Assembly (NCBI GenBank): GCA_009760855.2
Contig: WPIO01000163.1
Coordinates: forward strand, 472,001-536,000
Origin: Cristatella mucedo
Taxonomy: Eukaryota > Bryozoa > Phylactolaemata > Cristatellidae
Length of the DNA stretch: 64,000 nt
Direction of reading: 5' to 3'
A program made the position numbers and the translations under genes. Each line of letters opens with the position of its first letter. The stretch's first letter is position 1. Under the pieces are notes generated by a model. The model saw only the letters and a program-made list of their open reading frames with translations. It was not told the DNA's origin and ran no database searches. Shown piece after piece: positions 11,521 to 22,475 of the stretch.

Positions 11521-14384
11521 AGCATTTTAGTGGCCTTTCACTCCTTTCACTCCATTTCACACACCTCCGGATTGAATCTCTCACCCTGTTCATTTCTGAA
11601 TGCTCTTAAATTTGATCGGAAATAATCAAGGTGAAAGTTTAGGAAGTGTATCTTAAAAATCATTCTGCTGCCAAGGGCGGCCTGGCGTTGATTTATATTC
11701 TCAACCTCTAGCGTGTAATAAGCAGACTAGTGATGGCCCAGAAAGTTCTCTACCACAGACTTACATACATCCCTGAAACTCTAACCCAGTCATTTGTTGT
11801 GTAAACTGCGTATCTTTGAGGTATTCTCTGATCTGAGGACCACCAAATATGCCAACTTTTATCTTTGCCCATGCTAACTTAAAAAACGTTAAATGTAAGT
11901 ACTTAAAAGTATAACCGTCGTGTTCAGATCCTTAACAGAGCTTTTTATTATTCCAACCTTTTTGTGTGAGTGAGGAAGTAGCACTTTCTTGCTGTCGACA
12001 AGATGGGGCTCTCGGGCGATGTTACTCCTAGGCGCAAAACGCATTTGCTCCGGCCACTCTTTCTTTCGGTACTGATGAGCATCAGCATTTAGGGGAGCAT
12101 TCTCGTAGAGACAAGTTGCATGCGAGCTGCATCAACGAGGTTAATAATGCTGACAGCTGAGTCTGGGTGTTGATCAAGAGGAGCTGCATCATACAGATTT
12201 AGACATTTCTCACCTTCAATGTCTTTCACGTGTTATCGTTTGACAAACTCGACATTACGCTGCACATACGACGGAGCAGCAACACAAATAGAGCTTTGGA
12301 GCAATTGTTGGAGATAATTTCCCTGGTTTAAAATATCTCGCGAAACCCGTGTACCACCAGCTCCAAAGTTTGAGCCTATTTTGTTTCTTCATTCACAAGT
12401 AAGCTCGCTCGCAGATTGATTTGTGAGCTACCTCCCTGATTTGGTCGCTGTCTAATCCCGTCGAACCGACTTCCAGCTATGTATTCCTTAGCCTATTCAT
12501 CTGTAATCGATGTTGTATTTCTGTCCTTGTCTACGGTGTCCTTGTTAGAAAGTGTAAAGCTCGCCTTGAAATCTTGAGAAAGTCGGGGAGATGCCGTTCA
12601 ACAGCAACCGGCAGTTGGGCGAGTAAATACAGAACAGAAATGATCCCCAAAACAGCAAGTCTGCCTGCTAGAAGATTATAGCCAGACAGCTCATTACTCA
12701 AATAGTTCAGGCCTCCGTTCTATCTGCATGCAAAGATTGGAGGCTCCAAGTTTGGTTTCAACTTGTTGGAAGTGTCAAGGCTAATCTAGCCTTCGGCAAC
12801 ATATGACAAGATGACAGGCTGCAACTTACTTTGAAGCCTTTTTGATGGCAATTGTAGTGCTCAGCGCACGACTAGCAGTCAGGTCCGAAAATTAAATTCC
12901 AAGCACCCAAATTGATCAAAGTGACCATGTAACATCGCATCTCGGCATCTGAAGTTCTCACGTCGTAGGCCTTGCGGCTTTCGCTTCTAGGCAGTTTTTC
13001 TGTTGGCACAAACCTCTGAAGCCAGGCTCGTCTGTCGCGACGAAAATGACGGATGTGCTGTGTGCTATCTTATTGCGTTGCCTGCGAGTGGCTCCTGATG
13101 GGATGCAGAGCGGCTGCTATGCAGTTTTATGCCTTTTCGTCCAATCAGCTGTCAGTCAGCTTGCTGGCAATTGTCTCACCGATTTTTAAGACGACCGCCT
13201 TTTGGTAACTGTCTCCTGTAACTCTCCATTGTCTTACTGGCTAGTTGCTGGATATTCAACGCTAAGCCGCAACTGCAATATTTGCGTCGTCAACTCTCTC
13301 TCGAATCGCTGGCCCTCGCTACATAGTCAAGGATACGTGCGATAAAGGGCAATCCATACACCGTCTGTTTTCCGGTACGAGCATATCGTGGTTTGGCGAG
13401 TCCGATTGCCAAAGCCAGATCGAAACTATGGCTGTGCACCGAAGGCACGATGGAAAGCGAAAGCACGATGGAAAGCGAAAGCACGATGGAAAGCGAAAGC
13501 ACGATGGAAAGCGAAAGCACGAGCAGCCGTTGCGACCTAAGCAGCAGCAGCAGCTCGCTCAGCAGCCGCATGGAACCGCCACTCAGACTCCGGGGCAAGC
13601 GAAGCAGTACTGCTGCTCTGTGGGAAACGTCTACGAAGACGAGGTTGTGTGTATACGGTCAATAAGCTTTAGCAGATTTAGCGAGTTCGCGACACCGAAA
13701 AGAGTAGCCGGCTAAATAATTGGCTGATAGACCTCTTGCAGCTGCCTGAAACCAGAAGCGGATCTGGGCAAATAACTGAAATGTCATCAAGTCAACAATG
13801 TCCTTATGGCGTAGTGCGCCAGCAGTGGAATCTCCAATACAACGACGATATCGCTTGTGTCAGTGAAATCGGCGACGGCAGTAGAGAAGCCAGGCCAAGG
13901 GTCAAAGGTCGTTTGCCACTCGCTTCAGCCGGTCAGCGACCTGGCTGGCCGGCCCCTTATTCCTGTGCGTCCATCATCACCGTGAACTTATTTCTTAATT
14001 TAACTAGATGAATGAGCGATAGCCGAGATCGTGAAGAATAAAAATTGTCACTTTGCAGTAATTATTCATAATTTTGGATCTAGCTATGCCTGCACGTAAA
14101 TCTTGTGTTTGGACCTCTACCGAAGAGTTTGCAGGTCTTACCCTGGATGAAAACCCTATCTCCGCGACTGAGTCCAATGACGTTTCCTTTCTAAGTAAAA
14201 GGGTTGAATGAAGTCCGGGTACTTACAAGCTAACCACTTACCCATTTTGGTTTGCTTACAAATTTATTAAGCATTAAAAATGGCTTATCTATTTTAGGCA
14301 AGCATAATTAAAACAATTTGGACCTATGAAAACACGGATATTAGGATATCTCACGCTACTTCTACAATTAGTGTGTGTGCTATT
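11521..14384. other. Unassigned DNA, no supported gene
   Basis: About 2.9 kb of mixed composition. I see no exon, tRNA or assignable mobile element, apart from the 18-bp tandem repeat listed separately. Short frames around 13290-14011 are driven by that repeat and by GC-rich sequence. Confidence 0.45.
13445..13516. repeat. 18-bp tandem repeat, four perfect copies
   Basis: GCACGATGGAAAGCGAAA is repeated four times without a mismatch. Because 18 is a multiple of three it stays open in frame, reading MESEST repeats in one plus frame. Nothing around it supports translation. Confidence 0.95.
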
Positions 14385-14915
14385 TCATAGTGGCCGCTCA
14401 CTAGCTGAGAATATCAGCTCCACGGTCACGTATGCCTACTTTCTGCTGCGTGCAATTGCAAAAATTTGGTCTACCTAGACAGGTATAAATCACATTCAAG
14501 GTGATTTATGCATCAGTGAGACCGGTCCTTACTTTTTAAAGTCAATACTTCAAAGTATTCTGGCCTGAACAATAATGAGCTCACCGTTGGTGCAAATCTC
14601 TGCAGCAAGGACTATCTGTCGTGAGAATTACACCGCTTCTTAACCTTATGCTACAACTTCCATTAAATAGATGATACAATTTCAAGGTTTTGTCTGTCAG
14701 GTTTAGATCCGTAACTTTCTTATTCATCTTGACCTATCCGAACTACTTCAGGCTAATCAAGCTTGACCTCTCACCACTTTTAACTTGAGTCGTGTAGCTG
14801 TTCCTCTTACCAACCTCAAGTGGAGAACTAGCTTTTATTTCGTAATCACTGAAAAAATGGGACTCCCGACTGATGTCATGACATTACGTGACTTCAAAAT
14901 AAAAAATTAGCTGAA
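14385..14915 (+). mobile_element. Degenerate LINE-B fragment
   Basis: Plus-strand remnants of LINE-B. Near 14400 is AGCTGAGAATATCAGCTCCACGG followed by TATGCCTACTTTC, and near 14860 CTCCCGACTGATGTCATGACA. Both correspond in order to segments of the copies at 54785 and 56762. No frame survives. Confidence 0.65.
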
Positions 14916-15049
14916 GATCCTCGTGTTCTTCACAGCCTTTGCTAGGTCTAGGCGATTATCCTAAAGGTGCTGACGTGTGCTGCCACTGTGCTTTGCCTGT
15001 CACTAATCAACTGAAGCGCTTCCTAAACAGAATACATAAAGTGCCGATG

Positions 15050-15420
15050 AAGAAATTTAGCCATGTTAGGGCGCAATGCAGAAGTTTTATTATTAACACG
15101 GCCGAGATGCGACTGTCTTTTGCAAAATCTCATCTAGACTGCTGGAATGTACTACTTACACGCGTTTCTACCTCTTACATGATATGCTTCAGTACACAGC
15201 ACTGTGGGCATGGTTAATTCTCCTCCCACCACCTACTTCCGTTTAAAATTGTTTAATTTTGCAACCCAACAGTGTCAAATTGCTTGTGCACAAAGCCTCT
15301 AATTCCTTACTTACCCCAATCTGGATGTCACTAACGACAGACATTACGACATTCACCCGACTTTTAGAAGTTAGCTAAATGCAACCAACCTATCACCTCA
15401 TTAGATCATCCTGACTGGTT
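15050..15420 (+). mobile_element. Degenerate LINE-B C-terminal fragment
   Basis: A plus-strand frame includes SHLDCWNVLLTRVSTSY, a diverged form of the SRLDFCNSLLTGL motif of the LINE-B C-terminal region. Further downstream is a remnant of the CCTAATTCCTTACTTA... region. It is broken by many stops. Confidence 0.6.
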
Positions 15421-16154
15421 TTTTTAATTATGTCTGCTCATTAATGTTAGTACCAATATTATTGTCATTATAATCTCTACAGCGAAAGGGTGGCATTAAT
15501 TGATCTCTTGCTGTTTTAGCTCTAATATTCTTGAAATTGTTCATAGTTTAACGTAACAATTTAAAGAAGCATATCTTAAACTAAACACTCTCTGTTTACT
15601 GTATTCTATAAATCCAGTGTTTCTTAAAATACTAACGGTTTGCATTTATCAGAATCTTTATTTCTGGCCACATCCGGTAGCCATAAATCTGCTCCACTTT
15701 TTAAACTCATCAGTACAGGATTTGAGCACTCGAAGTAACTATATAATGCACTTGCCACTTCTGCCCTACCGGAATGACGTCCATCAATTGCCACCTCAAG
15801 TTTTTTCTGTCAATGGCTGGTGCAGGTGAATGGCTTTCGCGAGAAAGCTAAGCAACGATCAAAATTTGCTCCGCCGAGGGGCTGTGACCTTTCTGAATGT
15901 CGTATTAAGTACCCAACTCGCTTCTATGCGGGCAATTACGATCCTTCGTGCACCAGCCAGTTTTACGAGCTGTATTGTTTTGTACAGGATCCCGCACGCA
16001 CGTACACCTGATCAGATTGTAGGCTTTGCTCCACGTTCATGCTCTTGACAACTTATTTTGAAGTCTTTTCTTTGAAATAACTAGTTATAAAATGTGAAAA
16101 AATAATTGCAGGGTTTAGCTCTCAAAATTTTTACCAAAACTCAATAATATATTT
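15421..16154. other. Unassigned DNA
   Basis: AT-rich. Two short plus frames (15617-15829 and 15820-16048) have no recognisable domain. Probably old repeat sequence. Confidence 0.4.
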
Positions 16155-16283
16155 AAATCTGCTGATGACACCCCCTTGTACCTTTACTTGGATACCTCCC
16201 AGCCTTCCAGCACGTCGAAATCTCTCAATCTCTTGCTGCATTTATTGATGACATCCCACATGGATGTCAGCAATATTTCTTAA

Positions 16284-16376
16284 TAATAATTATAATAATA
16301 ATCCACTTGATAAAGCGCCCCCGGAGAACTCATTCTCTTTCTCAGCGCTTTATATTAACATTTACATTCTTAAATT
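16284..16376 (-). mobile_element. Very short LINE-B/SINE-B 3' end nested in LINE-B
   Basis: A 93-bp insert consisting of little more than ATT repeats and the terminal hairpin, in opposite orientation to its host. It is flanked by TTCTTAA at 16277-16283 and 16377-16383, a 7-bp target duplication. Without the insert the host LINE sequence joins up (GGATGTCAGCAA...TTCTTAAATTGAATGATG). Confidence 0.8.
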
Positions 16377-17068
16377 GAATGATGATAAAAGCAACTTAAT
16401 GGTTGTGGGAAAACCAAGCGTGATTCAGAAATTGGAAAGGTTAACGCTCATAATCGGCTCTAACAGCATACGTCCTGATGAATCTGAACGAAATCAAGGT
16501 GTCATGTGCCAAAGCGACATTTCATTAGACAACCGCGTCTGATCGATATTTAAGTCTGCCTACTTTCAGCTACATAACTATGCTAAAAATCGGGCTTGTT
16601 TAGGCACGGATGCCGCATCTAAATTGGTTCGTGCATTTACGACATCCTGTCTCGACTTCTGTGTCACTGCTTGATGGTCTACCGGCCTTTGCAATCAGGT
16701 GCTTACAGCTTGTACAAAACTATGCTGTTTGACTTGTCTGTCGTGAGCGTCGGAATCGCCACATCACTAGACTTCAAGGTTTTGTCACTCACTTTTAAGG
16801 TTCCTCCATTCTTTGGCTTCAGCCTATTTATCAGATCTACTCCCCCACCAGGCTAAGTATCGTACCGCCCGCTTTTCAAAAAATCCAACTGTTTACAATG
16901 CCTCTTACAAATCTCAAATCCTTTAGAGATTGTGCCTTTAGTTCGTATGTTGCCAATGCCTAAAACTCACTCCAACTTGCACCGACTTGTCCACATTAAA
17001 AAAACCAAAAAGGCATCTATTTAGGATAGCATTTAGTGGGTCCCTGTGATTCGTCTTTTATGTGCTTA

Positions 17069-18017
17069 AGGAGGAATGTCAAGAAAATATCTATACTAGT
17101 TGTCCGACAATCAAGTACGTGTTTATGGAACCTTTTGAAAGACATATATGTTAGAACTGGCATCGGAAATTCTGACGACTTCCACATGAAAGAAAAATCA
17201 GTTATGCCAACCAAGTCTAACCCGGATGTAAACCGGAAGCAACAAATATACAAATGAAAAATTGACCAATCTCTACATAATATGTGACTTGTATCCTTTA
17301 TTTGTCTAACCTTGGTAGGTCACTATAGATGCTTGAAGCTTGTTGAGGTGCATTGTGACTTTATACAGCTTCATTTCCAGGGTTGGTTGGTGCCTTCTAA
17401 ATTAAATAACTCAATTTATATTTCACGTATCAAAATGAAATCTGAAATGCTAGTTCAGCTCTGCTGTTTTACCCTAGTTTTTTATATTTTGATTTCGGTT
17501 TGATAAATTTGGCTCTATACGTCATCAAACGTCCTGGAGCTTTATTTTCCGTAATCGTGAACACATAGAATCAGTTGTATCAAACCGAAATCAAAACTAT
17601 TAAAAACTGGGATGAAAATGCAGAGCTAAACTCGCATTTCAAATTTCACTCCGATACGTGAAATATTAGTTGAGTTATTTAATTTACAAGGCACCAACCA
17701 ACCCTGGAAATGAAGCTTTATAAACTCACAAGTATGCACCTCAACAAGCTTCAAGCATCTATAGCAATATACCAAGGTTCGACAAGTTGGGATACAAGTC
17801 GCATGTGATACAGAGATCGATAAATCTCTTCTTTGTATATTTATTGCTTCCGGTTTACATCCGGGTTAGGCGTGGTTTGCATGACGAGTTTTTCCTTTCG
17901 TGCGGAAGTAGTCAGAACTTCCAATCCTAGTTCTAAAATATTTGTCTTTTGAAAGATACCACATACACGCATTCGAATGTCGGAAAAATGTTATAGGTAT
18001 TTCCTTGACTTTCCCCC
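17069..18017. mobile_element. 949-bp foldback (MITE-like) element with TTA target duplication
   Basis: The two halves are imperfect inverted repeats over their whole length: about 17069-17508 pairs with about 17578-18017 around a loop near 17509-17577. The termini read AGGAGGAATGTCAAG and, on the other strand, GGGGGAAAGTCAAGG. The flanks are TTA at 17066-17068 and 18018-18020. Intact LINE-B copies carry a single GTGCTTATG at this point, so the empty site is known. A 3-bp TTA duplication and G-rich ends are typical of PIF/Harbinger elements; that assignment is inference. No transposase is present. Confidence 0.85.
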
Positions 18018-18235
18018 TTATGGACGCTGACACTGTGCATGCTGCCACTAACCACACTTGCATGCTGACCCTGTGTATTATTTCACTCCTGACCATGTCA
18101 TTCTTGTCGTTCTTTGAGCATGCTTCAATATCACTAATCATTCAACCGTGCTTCCTTCGCAGCCAATATAAAGCTCCTAGAAAGAGATTGTCAGAGGGCA
18201 TCATTTTAAACGTATTATTATTATTATTATTACAT

Positions 18236-18816
18236 AGCACTTTCGGATGTCTACATGTCCTTGTGGGCACTTCATCTATGCCGTAATGGAAGTATAAGTA
18301 TAGTATAAGTATAAGGCGGAAGTGTAAGTGAACTGGTTAGGCTGTAGCGTTCCTAAACGCTAAATCCGCTAGCCCAAAGCCGGTTTACCCTACCCGCTGG
18401 CGCTGTGCAAACGGGGGAGAGAGAAAGCACTAAGCGCTGGTCAAGCGGGAAACCACGTGTTCGGTTTAGACTTTAAGTGCACCCCAGCCAACCTGCCCAA
18501 GTATCTTTATATCTCGGTCATTGTGGAGGTTACAGACAGAAATGAGCAGGCATGAAATAGTCATGCAACAAGGCTACCGACCATCATGTGACACACTCAC
18601 TCATTCACGATGTAGCCAAAGGTCACGATTCAAACTATCTCAGCTCTTGAAGAACGGGATTCGGGTTAGGTCGAAGGGCAGCAGGCGGCGCGCCGCCCTA
18701 ATGAGCGTGCCAGCTCGGTGACCGGAGCGCCTAAGTCCGGGTCTGCTCGCCTAACGCCCTCCTCCCCCCCCCCAGCTCTTCCTCATAGAGCGTCGCGACC
18801 GACTGAGTTGCTCGCC
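18236..18816. other. Spacer upstream of candidate promoter
   Basis: Contains an AAGTATAAGTATAG-like short repeat near 18293-18325 and a poly-C run at about 18766-18774. No gene seen. Confidence 0.45.
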
Positions 18817-18911
18817 GCACAACGAGCGCACTTCCGGAAGTGCGCTCGTTGTGCTCCGCCGCCATTCGGAGGCTGCGTCCAGCATCGGTGAGGGCGATCT
18901 CAGCCGCCATA
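18817..18911 (+). promoter_or_regulatory. Candidate promoter: perfect ETS palindrome with YY1-like motifs
   Basis: 18817-18854 is a perfect 38-bp palindrome centred on TTCCGGAA. Each half contains CCGGAAGTG, the preferred core for ETS factors such as GABP. It is followed by GCCGCCATT near 18858 and GCCGCCATAT near 18903, which match the YY1 consensus. ETS plus YY1 sites close to the start are common in TATA-less housekeeping promoters of animals. An ATG exon with a consensus donor follows at 19034-19047. The palindrome is symmetrical, so transcription could also go leftwards. Confidence 0.55.
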
Positions 18912-19033
18912 TTACTGCAGCTACTCGAAGTGGTGACGAGTACCCAAGCCGCCGGCCACTCGTCGTTCTGTGTAGTGTCAATTTGGTTTAGTTTAGTTTT
19001 AGTGAACTTTCAACTGTGGATTTAGTTAGCAGC

Positions 19034-19047
19034 ATGAATTTTCAAAA
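19034..19047 (+). CDS. Candidate first coding exon (M-N-F-Q plus two bases)
   Basis: ATG AAT TTT CAA AA is followed directly by GTAAGTAG, a consensus splice donor; the ATG has A at -3. The upstream 100 bp is an AT-moderate leader that begins just after the ETS/YY1 cluster. It fits a short first exon that ends in phase 2. The next exon is not identified: the candidate at 19422 has the wrong phase to join directly. The gene product is unknown. Confidence 0.4.
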
Positions 19048-19312
19048 GTAAGTAGCGGATTAGCCAGTGCTGATTTGCACGGTTGCATGTGCATAATTCG
19101 GTGTACGCTACTAACCAAGGATTCTACTAGCGAGCTCTCCGGCCGAGAGAGTCTTCTTGTTTACTTGTGCATGTTTGTCTATAATGTGTCGGTGCTTTCG
19201 AACGCTTATAGCTCTAAGTTATTGCTTCTCGCGTAGCGACATTTAAAAAGCCACGGTGGAAATTTACCGTTCATGGCGCTATGTAAAAATAGTGTTAGTA
19301 CTGGTATTCCTA

Positions 19313-19366
19313 CTATGTAATGTATCTCGATCTGTAACTCCGCAACGCCACAAAGACTGCTACTTC
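19313..19366 (-). mobile_element. LINE-A terminal fragment
   Basis: TATGTAATGTATCTCGATCTGTAACTCC and CACAAAGAC match the extreme 3' end of LINE-A on the minus strand; only about 50 bp is left. Confidence 0.7.
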
Positions 19367-19421
19367 TGTATTACTGCCTCAGCTGCTCTCTCTCTCTCTC
19401 TCTCTCTCTCTCTGGACTCAG

Positions 19422-19534
19422 CTATCATCATTGAGTCGAGGCTAAAAGACCAGAAGATTGGCACATGTTTGACCGAAGACTGCCTCCACAAACTTCTGCT
19501 AACACAGCGAGGCGGGAAATTTTCTAAATGCTAG
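19422..19534 (+). CDS. Possible terminal exon after a CT tract
   Basis: A CT run at 19387-19413 followed by GGACTCAG would make an acceptor, and the open frame after it encodes 36 residues to a stop (IIIESRLKDQKIGTCLTED, then CLHKLLLTQRGGKFSKC). Composition looks more like protein than the surrounding frames. However, the exon would start with two spare bases (phase 1), so it cannot follow the exon at 19034-19047 without another exon between. No domain is recognised. Confidence 0.25.
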
Positions 19535-20594
19535 ACGCTGCGAGGAATGCTACGGGCTACGTGGTCGCGGCCACGTTGGACCCGAGGACGAGGATACAGA
19601 TGCAACGACGCTCGGTACTCGCTGCGCAGCAAGCGACGCCAGAATACACAACTCATCTCGACGCCGTGCGTCCGCCCCAAGCAGGAGCGCGAGGCAAGTA
19701 TTCGCAGCGGCCCCGAAGGACGCTCGTCTCCGTACGACGGCCGCCGACACGGCAGCCTGACGCGTGGCAGGCGCAGCGGCCTCGCGTCGCTCTCGGCACT
19801 TTCCGCCACGCGGCTGCCGTTCGGCGAAATGGCGTCGCTGAGCGACCAGCAGCCGGGACGCGAGCGCCGGCGACTGAGTTGCCGACGGCGCTCTTCCTCA
19901 GGGGAGGGGGTGGTCGAGGTCGAGGTCATCTGGTTTGCCCGGCTCGGAGATCGCCGCCGACTCGTCGGCGGCAATGCGAGCACATCGCGCTTCCCGCAGC
20001 AGCGACGGCGAGCGACGACGCAGCTACCAGCCGCCTCGCGTTCAGCCCTCCCCCGCCCGTGCGCCCCTGCCGTCCGACACGGCACGGAAATCTCGGTTTG
20101 GTCGAACTCTTGACTTGCAGCGGCCACGGCATCGCCAGCAGAAGGAAACCCGCCGATTGGGCGGAGGCTGCGATCCCTTCCAAAGGACCCTTGAGGCTGC
20201 GATCCAAAGCGCCGAGTCATGCAAAAGTGAAACTGACGAGTGCGCCCCCAGTGAGTGTGGGAGCCGTCGCTGCCGCTCGGGCGAGATCGAGGTCGCTGGG
20301 TTCGGCGTGCTGCCACACTCGGGCTCAGATCACTTCCGCCGCACGGGGTGTGCCGCAGTTGACGCAGATGCGACGTCCGGCGGAGCGAGCCGGAAGCGGA
20401 CGCGAACGGATGGGTCGCTCAGCGAGAGCACGCAGTCACGTGGTCGCTAGTCTCCTCCGCAGTCTAGGCCGAACTGCAGCACTCACGGACGCCCTCCGCG
20501 AACGACTCGATTCGTAAAACGAACCGTCGTCGCGGGGTCACGCCGCCTGGCGGCCGCGCCGCCGGCGACGTCGTCCGACCGCCACGCGGCAACG
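19535..20594. other. GC-rich block with overlapping open frames
   Basis: The longest open frame of the window (329 codons, plus, 19528-20517) lies here. Two further plus frames and a 261-codon minus frame overlap it. All are rich in Arg, Ala and Pro and none has a motif. This is what stop-poor GC-rich DNA gives by chance. It would also be the 3' side of the minus-strand exon ending at 20595 and may be its 3' untranslated region. Confidence 0.5.
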
Positions 20595-20897
20595 CTAAGC
20601 GTCGACCGGCGGCGGTTGAACGACTAGAGAGGACTGTCGCAGGGATGACGCTTTCCTTATGGTGGCCGTCTTCTGGTGATGGCCGCCGACGGAGGACGGC
20701 GGCCTCGTAGATTCAACCCTGGCGTCGCCGCCGACCGCCGCCTCGACCGTCGCCTGGTCGCCGCCGCCGCGTGCGACCAGCCTGTCCGCCAGATCAAAGT
20801 GATTGCTCGAGCCGCAGCTGGTCGTCAGCGTCGTCTCGTCCTCGCGGCATGATTCACTCTCGGCGCTTCGCAGCAACTCCGCATAGCTCCATGTGGC
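20595..20897 (-). CDS. Receptor set B, exon B3: C-terminal tail and stop
   Basis: A minus-strand exon of 100 codons plus TAG. The acceptor CCGCCATTGCAG precedes GCC ACA TGG, giving phase 0, which matches the phase 0 donor of exon B2. The predicted tail starts ATWSYAELLRSAESESCRED, continues with an acidic/Ser-Thr segment (TTLTTSCGSSNHFDL) and then a low-complexity Gly/Ala/Pro part ending in PPPVDA. The first 40 residues look like a conserved cytoplasmic motif region with Tyr and Ser/Thr sites; the rest is probably disordered. The frame is also open upstream, so the acceptor choice is inferred from phase and the poly-pyrimidine context. Intervening exons between 24223 and 20897 cannot be excluded. 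Confidence 0.5.
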   Translation of the reverse strand, partial: ATWSYAELLRSAESESCREDETTLTTSCGSSNHFDLADRLVARGGGDQATVEAAVGGDARVESTRPPSSVGGHHQKTATIRKASSLRQSSLVVQPPPVDA

Positions 20898-21134
20898 CTG
20901 CAATGGCGGCGGCCGCGTCTGCAGCTGTCGCATCGTCTGCTTCGCCGCCGCGACCGAGCAGCGTGTGCTCGCCCCTGCCCGACGCAGCCGGGGATTGCTG
21001 GTCGAGTTGGCAGCGTCGTCGTCGGCGGCGTATCGCGGCAGAGCGCTCACGATAAGCCACACGCGTGAGACCGAGGACGCTCTTTAGCTTCGGAGGCTGG
21101 TTCGGCGGCTGCGGCCCATTTGTCCGCAGCGACT

Positions 21135-21186
<52 letters not shown>
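21135..21186. repeat. (GGC)n trinucleotide repeat
   Basis: About 17 uninterrupted GGC triplets. It gives false poly-Gly, poly-Ala and poly-Pro frames. Confidence 0.97.
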
Positions 21187-21188
<2 letters not shown>

Positions 21189-21479
21189 GAGCGAGTAGAG
21201 AAATGGCGAGCCCGCGTCGTCGTTCGGAGCGCGGTGCAGAGAGCCGGGAGACGACCGGTGCGTGATGACGAAGACGCGCGGGCGACAGATTCACTACGGC
21301 CGAGATGTGCGAAGGAGCCGAGCCGGCGCTACGGAGCCGGACGCCTCCCTCCATTGCTGCTGGGCGTTATTCGCCGACTTCTTTCCGCCTGGCGACTGCG
21401 ATGCATTTTTAAAGCACTCGGGTTCGGAGTCTTAAACCGGCACCGACCGGGCCCTGCGTTTTCAGCTGAGCCGCCCGGG

Positions 21480-21835
21480 AGGAGGCGGAGGAGGAGCAGG
21501 AGCAGGCGGAGCAGGAAGAGCAGGAGGAGGAAGAGGAGCAGGAGCAGAATGAGGAGCAGGAGCAGGCGGAGCAGGAAGAGCAGGAGGAGGAAGAGGAGCA
21601 GGAGCAAAATGAGGAGCAGGAGCAGGCGGAGCAGGAGCAGGCGGAGCAGGAGCAGGCGGAGCAGGAGCAGGCGGAGCAGGAGCAGGCGGAGCAGGAGCAG
21701 AAGCTGGAACAGGAGCAGGAAGAGGAGGAGGAAGAGGAGCAGGAGCAGAATGAGGAGCAGGAGCAGGCGGAGCAGGAGCAGGCGGAGCAGGGGCAGAACT
21801 GGAACAGGAGCAGGAAGAGGAGGAGGAGGGAGGAC
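21480..21835. repeat. GA-rich 15-bp minisatellite
   Basis: Repeats based on GGAGCAGGAGCAGGC, with GAGGAGGAAGAG blocks, span 350 bp. It is open in several frames (Arg-Ser repeats on plus, Leu/Pro repeats on minus) because the unit is a multiple of three and lacks stops. I do not call a gene. It lies in the intron between exons B2 and B3. Confidence 0.92.
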
Positions 21836-22157
21836 GCCACCCGTCATGACCTCCTGCAGCCGAACTCATCGCCGTAACACGTCAGCGGGTACGAGCCGCT
21901 CGGCCACTTAGAAGGCCGGTGTGCAAAACGTTTTTGGCGCACGCTTAGATAATTGTTCATCGGCTATTCGCTATTGGGTCCGTGCAGTCGTGTGACGCCA
22001 GGCGTACCTTTGAATGTGGCCCGTACGTGCGTCTCATTCGAGGTCCTGACGCTCCTAACTTTTAGGTTCCTTTTATTCTCTCGTTTCGACTCTTCAATCT
22101 GAACTGCTGTCTCCGTGAGCGTCCCATCGCTCCAGCCGCTCCGCTGAACCTTTCATT

Positions 22158-22252
22158 TATATTTGCAGCAAATGCAATGCGCCTAGAAAGAGATTCAGCT
22201 ATCCAAGGGAACTTTATCAAGTGTATTCTTATTATTATTGTTATTATTATTT
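22158..22252 (+). mobile_element. LINE-B/SINE-B type 3' end
   Basis: TTGCAGCAAATGCAATGCGCC, TAGAAAGAG and AACTTTATCAAGTG followed by ATT repeats: the LINE-B terminus only. Confidence 0.85.
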
Positions 22253-22404
22253 TTATAGATATACTGTACATCTAGCCAGCCTCAATACCATCGGAGATGC
22301 TCACCTTCAACGCCTATTATTAGAAGCTCGGAGCTCTCGGCCGACTGTCTGACATCAGAGCATTTCCTGACTTGACTGAATTAAGGTGAGCGAAAAAGCA
22401 ACCC

Positions 22405-22475
22405 GCATCTTCACTGGACACGCTACGTCATAGGACACGCTACGTCATAGGATACGCTACGTCACTGGACACGTC
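22405..22475. repeat. Short minisatellite, about 18-bp unit
   Basis: Three to four copies of GGACACGCTACGTCATA with small variants. Each unit contains TACGTCA, a CRE-like half site. Confidence 0.85.

Larger units (their letters stand above)
16155..18235 (+). mobile_element. LINE-B copy interrupted by two insertions
   Basis: Starts with the reverse transcriptase YADD-downstream region (GATGACACCCCCTTGTACC at about 16166), continues through FLKLNDDKTNL-like and C-terminal segments, and ends with the LINE-B hairpin and ATT repeats at about 18235. It is split by a 93-bp LINE-B 3'-end insertion (16284-16376) and by a 949-bp foldback element (17069-18017). Multiple stops make it dead. Confidence 0.85.

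Noticed and set aside
19528-20517. 329-codon open frame on the plus strand, the longest in the window
   Set aside because: Three other long frames overlap it on both strands; all are Arg/Ala/Pro rich without motifs. The block is simply GC-rich and poor in stop codons.
21120-21911. 263-codon Arg/Ser-rich frame resembling an SR protein
   Set aside because: The Arg-Ser part is the 15-bp minisatellite and the Ala part is the GGC repeat. No RNA-recognition motif or splice structure supports a gene.
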